From assembly GCF_030053895.1 (NCBI RefSeq), contig NZ_CP125781.1, positions 4,402,001-4,466,000 on the forward strand: a stretch of 64,000 nt of DNA, read 5' to 3'. The notes under the pieces are model-generated. The model saw only the letters and a program-made list of their open reading frames with translations. It was not told the origin of the DNA and made no database searches. The position numbers and the translations under genes are program-made. The DNA comes from Trabulsiella odontotermitis. GTDB lineage: Bacteria; Pseudomonadota; Gammaproteobacteria; Enterobacterales; Enterobacteriaceae. Shown piece after piece: positions 16,266 through 24,966 of the stretch; position 1 is the first letter of the stretch; each line of letters starts with the position of its first letter.

Positions 16266-18095
16266 CTACTCCTCGTCGTCACCATCGACGTGCGAGCGAA
16301 TCAGCGTCATGAACGCTTTACCAAAACGCTCCAGCTTGCGCGTTCCCACGCCGTTAACGCTGAGCATCTCTCCCGGCGACAGCGGCATTTGCTCGGCCAT
16401 TTCAATCAGTGTGGCATCGTTAAAGACCACGTAAGGCGGAATGTTCTCTTCATCGGCAATGGCTTTACGCAGCTTGCGCAGTTTAGCGAACAGTTTGCGG
16501 TCGTAATTACCTACCGCCGCTTTCTGCATCACGCGCGGTTTCAGGGCGACAATACGTGGTACGGCAAGCTGCAGCGGCGCTTCGCCACGCAACAGCGGAC
16601 GGGCGGCATCGGTCAACTGCAATGCGGAATGTTGAGCGATATTCTGCGTGATAAACCCTAAGTGGATCAGCTGACGGATCACGCTGACCCAGTGTTCGTG
16701 GCTCTTTTCCCGCCCCATGCCGTAGACCTTGAGCTTATCGTGCCCAAACTCGCGGATACGCTGATTATTAGCGCCGCGAATCACTTCCACCACGTAGCCC
16801 ATCCCAAAACGCTGGTTGACGCGACCAATGGCGGAAAGCGCGATCTGCGCATCGCTCACGCCATCGTATTGCTTCGGCGGATCAAGGCAGATGTCGCAGT
16901 TGCCGCAGGGCTCCTGCCGCCCTTCGCCGAAATAGTTGAGCAGCACCAGGCGACGACAGGTTTGCGCTTCGGCAAAGGCGCCCATCGCATTGAGTTTGTG
17001 ACGTTCGATATCCTGCAGTTGCCCGGCGGGTTTTTCTTCCAGGCAGCGGCGCAGCCACGCCATATCGGCCGGATCGTAAAACAACATGGCTTCAGCGGGC
17101 AGACCGTCACGCCCGGCACGGCCCGTTTCCTGATAGTAGGATTCGATATTGCGCGGGATGTCAAAATGCACCACAAAGCGCACGTTGGGTTTGTTGATAC
17201 CCATGCCGAACGCCACCGTCGCCACCACAATTTGCAAATCATCGCGCTGGAATTTTTCCTGCACGTCGGCGCGAACGTCGTTCTCCAGCCCCGCGTGATA
17301 CGCCCCGGCGCTGATGCCGCGGCTTTGCAGACGCGCAGCGGTATCTTCCACTTTCGCCCGGCTGTTGCAGTAAATAATGCCGGACTTACCGCGCTGTTCC
17401 TGTACATAGCGCATCAGTTGATCGAGCGGTTTAAATTTTTCCATCAACATGTAGCGGATGTTCGGGCGGTCAAAGCTGCTGATCTGAATTAGCGGATCGT
17501 TCAACCCCAGCAGACGTACGATATCGAGGCGGGTGGTGTCGTCGGCGGTCGCCGTCAGCGCCATAAACGGCACGGCAGGGAAACGCTGACGCAACTGTCC
17601 CAGCGCCGCATATTCCGGGCGGAAATCATGGCCCCATTGCGAGATACAATGCGCTTCGTCCACCGCCAGCATCACCGGATTCCAGTGGCTGAGGTTATCG
17701 AGGAAGTTGTCGAGCATCAGGCGTTCAGGCGCGATGTACAGCAGGCGAATTTTGCCGGTACGGCAGCCGGCCATCACCTCAAGCTGCTGCTCGCGGCTTT
17801 GCGTGGAATTGAGACAGGCCGCCGCCACACCGTTGGCCAGTAGCTGATCGACCTGATCTTTCATCAGTGAAATCAGCGGCGATACGACAACCGTAAGCCC
17901 GTCAAGTACCAGCGCCGGGATCTGATAACAGAGCGATTTTCCGCCGCCTGTCGGCATCACCACCAGGCAGTCGCGCCCTTCCAGCGCCGTATTGATGATC
18001 GCTTCCTGGCCCGGGCGGAACTGCTGGTAGCCAAAGGTTTCCTGCAAAACCTGCTTCGCCAGTGATTCCTGATTGAGTACTTCCGCCTGTGCCAC
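16266..18095 (-). CDS. recQ: ATP-dependent DNA helicase RecQ
   Basis: 3'-5' superfamily 2 helicase of the RecF pathway. 609 residues from a GTG at 18095 (translation begins AQAEVLNQESLAKQVLQ), matching the E. coli length; the open frame upstream to 18224 runs back into the pldA 3' end and is not RecQ-like. Motifs: Walker A PTGGGKS, DEAH box (AVDEAHCISQWGHDFRP), QETGRAGRDG (motif VI), a zinc-binding CRRLVLLNYFGE...CGNCDIC in the RQC region and a C-terminal HRDC domain (SPGEMLSVNGVGTRKLERFG). GGGG lies 5 bases before the GTG. Confidence 0.96.
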   Translation of the reverse strand: MAQAEVLNQESLAKQVLQETFGYQQFRPGQEAIINTALEGRDCLVVMPTGGGKSLCYQIPALVLDGLTVVVSPLISLMKDQVDQLLANGVAAACLNSTQSREQQLEVMAGCRTGKIRLLYIAPERLMLDNFLDNLSHWNPVMLAVDEAHCISQWGHDFRPEYAALGQLRQRFPAVPFMALTATADDTTRLDIVRLLGLNDPLIQISSFDRPNIRYMLMEKFKPLDQLMRYVQEQRGKSGIIYCNSRAKVEDTAARLQSRGISAGAYHAGLENDVRADVQEKFQRDDLQIVVATVAFGMGINKPNVRFVVHFDIPRNIESYYQETGRAGRDGLPAEAMLFYDPADMAWLRRCLEEKPAGQLQDIERHKLNAMGAFAEAQTCRRLVLLNYFGEGRQEPCGNCDICLDPPKQYDGVSDAQIALSAIGRVNQRFGMGYVVEVIRGANNQRIREFGHDKLKVYGMGREKSHEHWVSVIRQLIHLGFITQNIAQHSALQLTDAARPLLRGEAPLQLAVPRIVALKPRVMQKAAVGNYDRKLFAKLRKLRKAIADEENIPPYVVFNDATLIEMAEQMPLSPGEMLSVNGVGTRKLERFGKAFMTLIRSHVDGDDEE

Positions 18096-18110
18096 AGTGA
18101 CCCCATTTCT

Positions 18111-18144
18111 CAGAATAAAAACAGGCGCTATTTTCAGCGCCTGT
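18111..18144 (-). terminator. Rho-independent terminator of pldA
   Basis: Perfect 9-bp stem ACAGGCGCT (18121-18129) / AGCGCCTGT (18136-18144), followed on the minus strand by TTTTATTCTG. It lies 18 bases past the pldA stop and before recQ. Confidence 0.8.
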
Positions 18145-18162
18145 GAGCGAAACTGCAATGTT

Positions 18163-19032
18163 TTAAAACAGATCGTTGAGCATAACGCCAACGCCGATGC
18201 GCGTCTGGTTAAAGTTGTAATCAATCAACGATTCACCATAGCCGCTATAAACCTGTGTATAAACACGTACATGCTTCGTGATCGGATAACTGACGCCGAC
18301 TTCTGCGCCGCCATAGCCCGTATTCCAGTTGTACTGGCCCTGCGCGCTGAGCACCGCATCACCAAGCTGATAGCCGATTTTCAGACGGTAGTAACCCATG
18401 TATTTAGCGATATCCGGGTTATCGTTGGTGCTGCCAATCACATACCAGGGTTTCACTTCCACCAGCCAGTTACCGTTCTGCGCCATCAGGCGGGTATAGA
18501 GACGGTTCCAGCTACGGGACGTCGGGTCGGAACGGCCGTTCGAGTCGTGGTTATAGCCGAACTCCACGTCACGTAACGTCCAGCCGGCAAAAGAGTAATC
18601 AGTGGCAAAACCGAGAAACAGCTGAGGTTCATAGTTGGTTTCGCGAAACGGCGCGGATTCTTTGCTGTTGGAAAGCTGCCACCACGAACGTTGCGTATAC
18701 GACGCCCCCAGCACGGAGTTATCGCCCAGAATGCCGCGCCAGAGCGGAAATGCCAGGCTCAACTGGAATTTCACTTCATCTTTGCGCGCATTCTCCGACC
18801 AGTCGTAGCTCCGAATCGCTTCTTTGTTCAGATCGCTGGTCCAGGTGTAGAGCAAATAGTTGCTCTCATAAGGATAAAGGGTGAAGGGATTATCATGTTC
18901 CTGCAGCAGATTCGCGATGATGCTACCGCGAACGGCGGGCGCGTCATGAACTTCCTTAATTGTCGCTTCCTGCGCGAGGGCCGAAAATGACAGCCCGACC
19001 ATTGTCAGCAGCCAACCCAGAAAAATACGCAT
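18163..19032 (-). CDS. pldA: Outer-membrane phospholipase A
   Basis: Outer-membrane 12-stranded barrel that hydrolyses phospholipids misplaced in the outer leaflet. 289 residues from the ATG at 19032, with signal peptide MRIFLGWLLTMVGLSFSALAQE (cleavage after about residue 20). The OMPLA active site is present: YNHDSNGRSDPTSRSWNR contains the catalytic His and Ser, and the partner Asn lies further on. It ends GVGVMLNDLF with the C-terminal Phe typical of BAM substrates. Upstream in-frame codons to 19089 lack a signal peptide and were rejected. It is divergent from yigI. Confidence 0.97.
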   Translation of the reverse strand: MRIFLGWLLTMVGLSFSALAQEATIKEVHDAPAVRGSIIANLLQEHDNPFTLYPYESNYLLYTWTSDLNKEAIRSYDWSENARKDEVKFQLSLAFPLWRGILGDNSVLGASYTQRSWWQLSNSKESAPFRETNYEPQLFLGFATDYSFAGWTLRDVEFGYNHDSNGRSDPTSRSWNRLYTRLMAQNGNWLVEVKPWYVIGSTNDNPDIAKYMGYYRLKIGYQLGDAVLSAQGQYNWNTGYGGAEVGVSYPITKHVRVYTQVYSGYGESLIDYNFNQTRIGVGVMLNDLF

Positions 19033-19199
19033 CGATTCTGTTCTCCCGAACCTTAGATTATTTGCCAGAGTTATTATTCTGCGCCTCATTCTACAGACTT
19101 ACATGACACAACGCTTGCCTGAATATTCTTTCTTAAAAGTGGAAATCAACAATTGATAATCATAAAATCAACATTTCATTAACCAACGGATAAACTGTT

Positions 19200-19667
19200 A
19201 TGTCTGCTGAATTAACGGCCGAAGCGGTACTCAACATGGTGGGCGAGATCTTTGTGTATCACATGCCGTTTAACCGTGCACTGGGCCTGGAGCTGGAACG
19301 CTACGAGAAAGAGTTTGCCCAGTTGAGCTTTAATAATCAGCCGATGATGGTCGGTAACTGGGCGCAAAGCATTCTTCACGGCGGCGTGATTGCTTCTGCG
19401 CTGGACGTGGCGGCGGGCCTTGTTTGCGTGGGCAGCACGTTGACGCGCCACGATACCATCAGCGAAGAAGAACTTCGCCAGCGTCTGTCGCGAATGGGAA
19501 CTATCGATCTGCGCGTGGATTATCTGCGTCCGGGGCGCGGCAACCGTTTTACCGCGACCAGCAGCCTGCTGCGTGCGGGTAACAAAGTTGCCGTGGCGCG
19601 CGTGGAGTTGCACAACGAAGAGCAGGTGTACATCGCCAGTGCAACTGCCACATATATGGTGGGTTGA
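19200..19667 (+). CDS. yigI: PaaI/hotdog-fold acyl-CoA thioesterase YigI
   Basis: 155 residues, the same as E. coli YigI. Single hotdog domain with the PaaI-type helix region HGGVIASALDVAAG (about 60-73) and VDYLRPGRGNRFTATSSLLRAGNKVAVARVELHNE in the second half. The family hydrolyses acyl-CoA esters; a medium/long-chain acyl-CoA preference has been proposed for YigI. It is divergent from pldA, with a 167-base AT-rich gap, and 51 bases ahead of rarD, possibly co-transcribed. Confidence 0.9.
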   Translation: MSAELTAEAVLNMVGEIFVYHMPFNRALGLELERYEKEFAQLSFNNQPMMVGNWAQSILHGGVIASALDVAAGLVCVGSTLTRHDTISEEELRQRLSRMGTIDLRVDYLRPGRGNRFTATSSLLRAGNKVAVARVELHNEEQVYIASATATYMVG

Positions 19668-19718
19668 GTCGCTATTATCGGGTAAAATCCCTTCACTTTT
19701 TTGCAAGGAATTGAACCG

Positions 19719-20612
19719 ATGGATGCTAAACAGACGCGGCTGGGTGTATTGCTTGCACTCGCCGCTTATTTTATCTGGGGTATCGCACCAGCCTACTTCA
19801 AACTGATTTATTACGTTCCTGCTGATGAAATCCTCACGCATCGGGTCATCTGGTCATTTTTCTTTATGGTGGCGCTGATAAGCCTCAGCCGTCAGTGGCC
19901 GCAGGTCAAAAAATTACTGCATACGCCAAAGAAGATATTCTTGCTGGCGCTGTCGGCCGTGCTGGTCGGGGGAAACTGGCTGCTGTTTATCTGGGCGGTG
20001 AATAATCACCATATGCTGGAAGCCAGTCTCGGCTACTTTATCAATCCGCTGGTGAATATCCTGCTGGGGATGATTTTTCTCGGCGAACGTTTTCGCCGAA
20101 TGCAATGGGTGGCCGTTGCGCTGGCAGTATGCGGTGTACTGGTTCAGCTATGGACGTTTGGCTCGCTGCCGATCATTGCGCTGGGGCTGGCGTTCAGCTT
20201 TGCTTTTTACGGCCTGGTGCGGAAGAAAATCGCGGTGGATGCGCAGACCGGTATGCTGGTTGAAACGCTGTGGCTGCTGCCGGTGGCGGCGGTTTATCTG
20301 TTTGGTATTGCTGACAGCGCCACCAGCCATATGGGGCAAAACCCAATGTCACTCAATCTGTTACTGATGGCGGCAGGGGTAGTGACCACCGTTCCGCTAC
20401 TGTGCTTTACCGGTGCCGCGACGCGTCTGCGCCTCTCCACGCTCGGCTTCTTCCAGTACATTGGTCCGACGCTGATGTTCCTGCTGGCGGTCGCGTTCTA
20501 CGGCGAAACGCCGGGCGCAGACAAAATGGTGACGTTCGCGTTCATCTGGGTCGCGCTGGTGATCTTCGTGATAGATGCAGTGTATACACAAAGACGAGGA
20601 CGTCAGAGCTAG
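19719..20612 (+). CDS. rarD: EamA/RarD-family permease
   Basis: Predicted inner-membrane transporter of the drug/metabolite superfamily, RarD branch; substrate unknown (historically linked to chloramphenicol sensitivity). 297 residues, about ten helices. It starts MDAKQTRLGVLLALAAYFIWGIAPAYFKLI, carrying the RarD signature. AAGGAA lies 8 bases before the ATG at 19719; an upstream TTG in the same frame was rejected. It is followed by two REP-like elements and then the convergent corA. The yigF and yigG genes that lie here in K-12 are absent. Confidence 0.95.
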   Translation: MDAKQTRLGVLLALAAYFIWGIAPAYFKLIYYVPADEILTHRVIWSFFFMVALISLSRQWPQVKKLLHTPKKIFLLALSAVLVGGNWLLFIWAVNNHHMLEASLGYFINPLVNILLGMIFLGERFRRMQWVAVALAVCGVLVQLWTFGSLPIIALGLAFSFAFYGLVRKKIAVDAQTGMLVETLWLLPVAAVYLFGIADSATSHMGQNPMSLNLLLMAAGVVTTVPLLCFTGAATRLRLSTLGFFQYIGPTLMFLLAVAFYGETPGADKMVTFAFIWVALVIFVIDAVYTQRRGRQS

Positions 20613-20617
20613 AAGAT

Positions 20618-20698
20618 TGCCGGATGGCGCTTCGCTTATCCGGCCTACGATGATGTGCTCTTGTAGGGCGGGTAAACGCAGTGCCACCCGCCATTTTT
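20618..20698. repeat. Two REP-like palindromes (BIME) between rarD and corA
   Basis: GCCGGATGGCGC-TTCGC-TTATCCGGCCTAC (about 20618-20648) is a standard enterobacterial REP unit. A second palindrome (about 20665-20693, GGGCGGGTAAACGC...GCCACCCGCC) follows in opposite sense and ends in a run of seven Ts on the plus strand. It probably terminates rarD. Confidence 0.8.
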
Positions 20699-21649
20699 TT
20701 ACAGCCAGTTCTTGCGCTTAAAATAGAGGTACGGCGCCAGGCCGGCGAGGATCATAAAGATAATCGCGCCCGGATAGCCAAAGCTCCACTTCAGCTCCGG
20801 CATAAACTCGAAGTTCATCCCATAGCTTGAAGCCACCAGCGTCGGCGGCAGGAATACCACAGAGACCACCGAGAAGATCTTGATGATGCGGTTCTGCTCG
20901 ATGTTGATAAAGCCCATCGCCGCCTGCATCAGGAAGTTCACCTTCTGGAACAGCGATTCGTTGTGTGGCAGCAGGGACTCGATATCTCGCAGGATCTCGC
21001 GCGCCTGCTCCAGTTGACCGGCAGGAATACGCGCTTTACGCACCAGAAAGTTCAGGGCGCGCTGGGTATCCATCAGACACAGGCGAACCTTCCAGCCGAT
21101 ATCTTCCAGTTCCGCCAGTGTAGAAAGCGGTTCGTCGTATTCATCACCCTGATGGCCTTCCATGATGACGCGGCTCAGCTTTTCCAGATCGCTGTAAATA
21201 TTTTCAATTTCATCCGCCAGCTGTTCGATTTTGGTTTCGAACAGATCCAGCAGCAGCTCATAGGCGTTGCCGTCGACCATTTCCTGGCTGCGGGCGCGCA
21301 TACGATAGAGACGAAATGCCGGCAGTTCACGTTCGCGCAGCGTGAAAAGACGCCCTTCGCGAATGGTAAATGCGACGGTGGAGTTACCGGCGTGGTCTTC
21401 CGCATCTTCAAAAAAGAAAAATGAGTGAATGTGCAGCCCGTCTTCGTCTTCAAAAAAACGCGCGGATGCTTCGATGTCTTCCAGTTCAGGTCGTGTCGCC
21501 AGGTTCTGGCCCAATTCCGTTTGCACACGGCTTCGCTCGTCATCGTCCGGCTCGACGAGATCCACCCACACGGAACTGGCCAGGTGTTTGATCTCATCCG
21601 CCTCAAGACGCGTTAAGCGGTTATTTTCCAGTTGAAATGCGCTCAGCAT
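20699..21649 (-). CDS. corA: Magnesium/cobalt/nickel channel CorA
   Basis: Pentameric inner-membrane Mg2+ channel. 316 residues from the ATG at 21649 (MLSAFQLENNRLTRLE), the same as E. coli. A large acidic cytosolic domain carries a long stalk helix. Two C-terminal membrane helices follow, the first ending in the selectivity motif YGMNFEFMPEL; the basic tail is YFKRKNWL. The 350-base upstream region contains a short leader ORF and a strong hairpin consistent with the corA leader control described in Salmonella. K-12 yigE, which lies between corA and uvrD, is absent. Confidence 0.97.
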   Translation of the reverse strand: MLSAFQLENNRLTRLEADEIKHLASSVWVDLVEPDDDERSRVQTELGQNLATRPELEDIEASARFFEDEDGLHIHSFFFFEDAEDHAGNSTVAFTIREGRLFTLRERELPAFRLYRMRARSQEMVDGNAYELLLDLFETKIEQLADEIENIYSDLEKLSRVIMEGHQGDEYDEPLSTLAELEDIGWKVRLCLMDTQRALNFLVRKARIPAGQLEQAREILRDIESLLPHNESLFQKVNFLMQAAMGFINIEQNRIIKIFSVVSVVFLPPTLVASSYGMNFEFMPELKWSFGYPGAIIFMILAGLAPYLYFKRKNWL

Positions 21650-21770
21650 GACCGGGACTCCCAATGCAAAATATTATCGGACAGTTCGGAGGGCACACAG
21701 AAACGAATGGAGTTTCAGACCATTAAGTCTGACTCAGCGCGACGGGATAGAGAAAGGTCGCCGACAACCG

Positions 21771-21802
21771 CTAAGGCTATCAGCATAAGAGGATAGCCTT
21801 AG
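21771..21802 (-). promoter_or_regulatory. corA leader hairpin
   Basis: Perfect 11-bp inverted repeat CTAAGGCTATC (21771-21781) / GATAGCCTTAG (21792-21802). On the corA transcript it overlaps the end of the leader ORF. No T-run follows, so it is not a simple terminator. It is placed to control access of Rho or of ribosomes, as in the published corL/corA model. Confidence 0.65.
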
Positions 21803-21855
21803 GAGTTGTTCCTGATTGACAGGAAGTTGAGCCAGCATCTACTGGGTGTGTCCAA
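21799..21855 (-). CDS. corL: Candidate corA leader peptide CorL
   Basis: 18-codon ORF starting TTG at 21855 and reading (M)DTPSRCWLNFLSIRNNS. GAGG lies 9 bases upstream. It ends inside the base of the 21771-21802 hairpin. In Salmonella, translation of the short ORF corL in the corA leader sets whether Rho stops the transcript; the position, size and adjoining hairpin match that design. The start codon is not certain. Confidence 0.6.
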   Translation of the reverse strand: MDTPSRCWLNFLSIRNNS

Positions 21856-21919
21856 GGCGAATGTCCTCTTAGCGTAATCGTGCGCGCATGTTACGCCAGC
21901 AAAAATGCAGCGTCAACAG

Positions 21920-21956
21920 ACAACGAAACGCCAGAGAGTATTAATTCCCCTCTGGC
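21920..21956 (-). terminator. Probable terminator of uvrD
   Basis: GCCAGAG / CTCTGGC stem (21930-21936 and 21950-21956) followed on the minus strand by GTTTCGTTG, about 50 bases past the uvrD stop. The T-run is weak. Confidence 0.55.
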
Positions 21957-22003
21957 ATATAAGGCTAGCAGATTATTACAAAAAAATGATATTTTTCTGA
22001 ATG

Positions 22004-24166
22004 TTACACAGTTTCAAGGCGCGCATAAGCGGCAACCAGCCATTTGATGCCCTGGCCCTGGAACGCCACCTGCAACCGGCTGTGCTCACCGCTGCCTTCC
22101 AGATTGACGATAGTCCCCTCGCCAAACTTCGCGTGACGCACGCGCTGGCCCAGCTTGTAGCCAGTATCGTTCTCCGTCACCGGCGTACCCAGACGCTGAT
22201 GGCTGACCGGGCGGCTCACCGTCGCGCGTAAACGTACCTCTTCAACGCAGGCTTCAGGCAGTTCACCGATAAACCGTGACGGACGGTGGTACACCTCTTT
22301 GCCATACAGACGGCGTGTTTCGGCGTAGGTCAGCGTCAATTTTTGCATCGCACGGGTTACGCCCACATAGGCCAGACGACGTTCTTCTTCCAGACGACCG
22401 CCTTCATCCAGCGACATCTGGCTCGGGAACATCCCCTCTTCCATGCCGACGATAAACACCTGTGGGAACTCCAGCCCTTTTGCCGAGTGGAGCGTCATCA
22501 GTTGAACAGCATCCTGCCACGTGTCTGCCTGCCCTTCGCCCGCTTCAAGTGCGGCATGAGACAGGAATGCCTGCAGCGGTAGCAGATCTTCGTCTTCATC
22601 CTGATAGCTGAACTGGCGCGTTGCCGTCACCAGTTCCTCTAAGTTTTCGATACGCGTTTGACCCTTCTCGCCTTTTTCCTGTTCGTACATCATTCGCAGG
22701 CCAGAATCTTTAATGACCCGGTCGGTCTGAACATGCAGCGGCATGTCGGCCGTTTCCTGCGCCAGCGCGTCAATCAGTTCCAGAAAACGCTGTAACGCGC
22801 TGGCAGCGCGCCCGGCGAGGGCTTTTTCCTGCAACAGTTCGCGACAGGCCTGCCATAGTGTCAACTGACGATCACGCGACGCCTGGCGCACCACGTCCAG
22901 TGTGCGATCGCCAATACCACGCGTCGGGGTATTCACCACACGCTCAAACGCCGCGTCGTCATTGCGGTTGGCAATCAGACGCAAATAGGAGAGCGCATCT
23001 TTGATTTCCTGGCGTTCGAAGAAGCGCATACCGCCGTAAATACGGTACGGCATACTCGCCTGCAGCAGCGCCTCTTCCAGCACACGCGACTGGGCGTTGC
23101 TGCGATAAAGAATGGCACATTGTTCCAGCGCGCCGCCGTTGTCCTGCCAGGTTTTGATCCGGTTAACCACAAAGCGTGCTTCATCCAGTTCGTTGAAGGC
23201 GCAGTAGAGGGAAATCGGTTCGCCGTCGACCCCGTCGGTCCAGAGTTTTTTACCGAGGCGGCCATCGTTGTTTTCGATCAGGGCATTCGCCGCGCTGAGG
23301 ATATTACTGGTCGAACGGTAGTTCTGCTCCAGGCGGATGGTTTCCGCACCCGGGAAATCGTTCAGGAAACGCTGGATGTTTTCCACCTGCGCGCCGCGCC
23401 AGCCGTAGATCGACTGATCATCGTCGCCGACGATCATCACTTTGCCGGTGTCGCCCGCCAGCAGACGGATCCACGCGTACTGAATGTTGTTGGTATCCTG
23501 GAATTCGTCGACGAGGATATTAGTGAAGCGTTCGCGGTAGTGTTGCAGGATATGCGGCTTGTTGAGCCATAGCTCATGCGCACGCAGCAGCAGTTCGGCA
23601 AAATCCACCAGCCCGGCACGGTCGCAGGCTTCCTGATAGGCCTTATAGACATCGATCCAGGTTTGCTCCATGGGATTACCGTAACTCTGGATATGATGCG
23701 GGCGCAGCCCTTCATCTTTCTGACCGTTGATGTACCACATCGCCTGACGCGGCGGCCACTGCTTCTCATCAAGATTCATGGCTTTGATCAGGCGTTTCAG
23801 CAGACGCAGTTGATCTTCGCTGTCGAGGATCTGGAAATCCTGCGGCAGGTTGGCATCCAGATGATGCGCCCGCAGCAGACGATGCGCCAGACCGTGAAAA
23901 GTACCGACCCACATGCCACCCTGGGAGGTGCCCATCAGTTGCGAAATACGATGACGCATTTCCGCCGCCGCTTTGTTGGTGAACGTCACCGCCATAATTG
24001 AATACGGCGAGCTGTTTTCCACGCTCAGCAGCCAGGCGATGCGATGCACCAGCACACGCGTCTTACCACTGCCCGCCCCCGCCAGCACCAGCATATTGGT
24101 GCGCGGCGCCGCCACGGCTTCACGCTGTTTATCATTGAGGCTGTCGAGCAGGTAAGAAACGTCCAT
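22004..24166 (-). CDS. uvrD: DNA helicase II UvrD
   Basis: Superfamily 1A 3'-5' helicase of nucleotide excision repair and mismatch repair. 720 residues from the ATG at 24166 (MDVSYLLDSLNDKQREAVAAP), as in E. coli. Walker A AGAGSGKT (about 29-36), DEFQDTN (motif II), GDDDQSIYGWRGA (motif III), a QNYRST motif and VGVTRAMQKL (motif VI). A C-terminal Tudor-like segment binds RNA polymerase (GYKLGQRVRHAKFGEGTIVN). An upstream ATG-less extension to 24217 was rejected. A LexA box lies 56-71 bases upstream, so it is SOS-inducible. Confidence 0.98.
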   Translation of the reverse strand: MDVSYLLDSLNDKQREAVAAPRTNMLVLAGAGSGKTRVLVHRIAWLLSVENSSPYSIMAVTFTNKAAAEMRHRISQLMGTSQGGMWVGTFHGLAHRLLRAHHLDANLPQDFQILDSEDQLRLLKRLIKAMNLDEKQWPPRQAMWYINGQKDEGLRPHHIQSYGNPMEQTWIDVYKAYQEACDRAGLVDFAELLLRAHELWLNKPHILQHYRERFTNILVDEFQDTNNIQYAWIRLLAGDTGKVMIVGDDDQSIYGWRGAQVENIQRFLNDFPGAETIRLEQNYRSTSNILSAANALIENNDGRLGKKLWTDGVDGEPISLYCAFNELDEARFVVNRIKTWQDNGGALEQCAILYRSNAQSRVLEEALLQASMPYRIYGGMRFFERQEIKDALSYLRLIANRNDDAAFERVVNTPTRGIGDRTLDVVRQASRDRQLTLWQACRELLQEKALAGRAASALQRFLELIDALAQETADMPLHVQTDRVIKDSGLRMMYEQEKGEKGQTRIENLEELVTATRQFSYQDEDEDLLPLQAFLSHAALEAGEGQADTWQDAVQLMTLHSAKGLEFPQVFIVGMEEGMFPSQMSLDEGGRLEEERRLAYVGVTRAMQKLTLTYAETRRLYGKEVYHRPSRFIGELPEACVEEVRLRATVSRPVSHQRLGTPVTENDTGYKLGQRVRHAKFGEGTIVNLEGSGEHSRLQVAFQGQGIKWLVAAYARLETV

Positions 24167-24221
24167 TGGCACCGCCGAATATGTGTCGGGGACGGAAAGC
24201 GTGACGCCTTCCGTCAAAACC

Positions 24222-24237
24222 CTGGGAATTTATACAG
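24222..24237 (-). promoter_or_regulatory. LexA (SOS) box of uvrD
   Basis: Read on the minus strand: CTGT-ATAAATTC-CCAG, matching the CTGT-N8-(A/C)CAG operator and very close to the known E. coli uvrD box. It lies between yigB and the uvrD start. Confidence 0.8.
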
Positions 24238-24249
24238 AACTGCTGGTGA

Positions 24250-24966
24250 TTATATCAGCGTCGTGAGGGATGCCAACCGGGAAATTTCGATGTGCGGCAG
24301 CAGGCGACTGTCATTGATTTGCATCAGCGAGCCTTCAAGCAGGTTGATCCAGCATGCCTGCATGCCACAGCGGATCGATCCCGCAACATCGGTTGTCAGG
24401 TCATCGCCAACGTGCAGGATCTGGCCGAGCGGCACATTCAAACGCTCTGCGGCCAGATGGTACATATCAGCAAAGGGTTTGGAGCGGCCGTCCGGGCCGG
24501 CGCGCAACACAAACTGGAAGTAGTCGCTCAAGCCAAACAGCTCCGGCTGGGCGTTACCGTTAGTGATCGCCACCAGCGGCCACCGTTTCGCCAGCGCGGC
24601 CAGCGTATCGTGCGTCTCCTGTGGGACATCAACCCGGCTACGCCATTTGGCGAAATTGACCATCGCCGCCGTCGCGCCAATGGACGCCTCTTCGGCGCTC
24701 AACCCTGCCTGCAGCATGGCCTGTTCCACCGCCCGACGGCGCCATTCGGTGACGTCATGGTAAATATCGGGTTCGATTTTGCGCAGCGCATGGCGCAGTT
24801 GCATAAAGTCGCTGCTCGCAAAACCGCTGAGCGCAGGATGATAATTTTGCAGAAACGCCAGCGATTCCTGCTCCGTTTTCAGGATCACCTGACGGTTATC
24901 GTAAAGGGTATCGTCCAGGTCAAACGTCAGCGCGGAAATCTGACCTAATGGGCGGTAAAAACGCAT
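24250..24966 (-). CDS. yigB: FMN phosphatase YigB (HAD superfamily)
   Basis: Cytosolic HAD hydrolase that dephosphorylates FMN in riboflavin metabolism. 238 residues, the same as E. coli. The catalytic motif FDLDDTLYDN is at 15-24; the lysine motif lies near RSKPFADMYHLAAERL and motif IV is ILHVGDDLTTDVAGS. It is the last gene of the dapF-yigA-xerC-yigB operon. Its ATG overlaps the xerC stop (TAATG, one shared base). Confidence 0.95.
   Translation of the reverse strand: MRFYRPLGQISALTFDLDDTLYDNRQVILKTEQESLAFLQNYHPALSGFASSDFMQLRHALRKIEPDIYHDVTEWRRRAVEQAMLQAGLSAEEASIGATAAMVNFAKWRSRVDVPQETHDTLAALAKRWPLVAITNGNAQPELFGLSDYFQFVLRAGPDGRSKPFADMYHLAAERLNVPLGQILHVGDDLTTDVAGSIRCGMQACWINLLEGSLMQINDSRLLPHIEISRLASLTTLI

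Noticed and set aside
16662..17492. 276-codon open frame opposite recQ
   Set aside because: Fully inside recQ on the other strand with no family resemblance.
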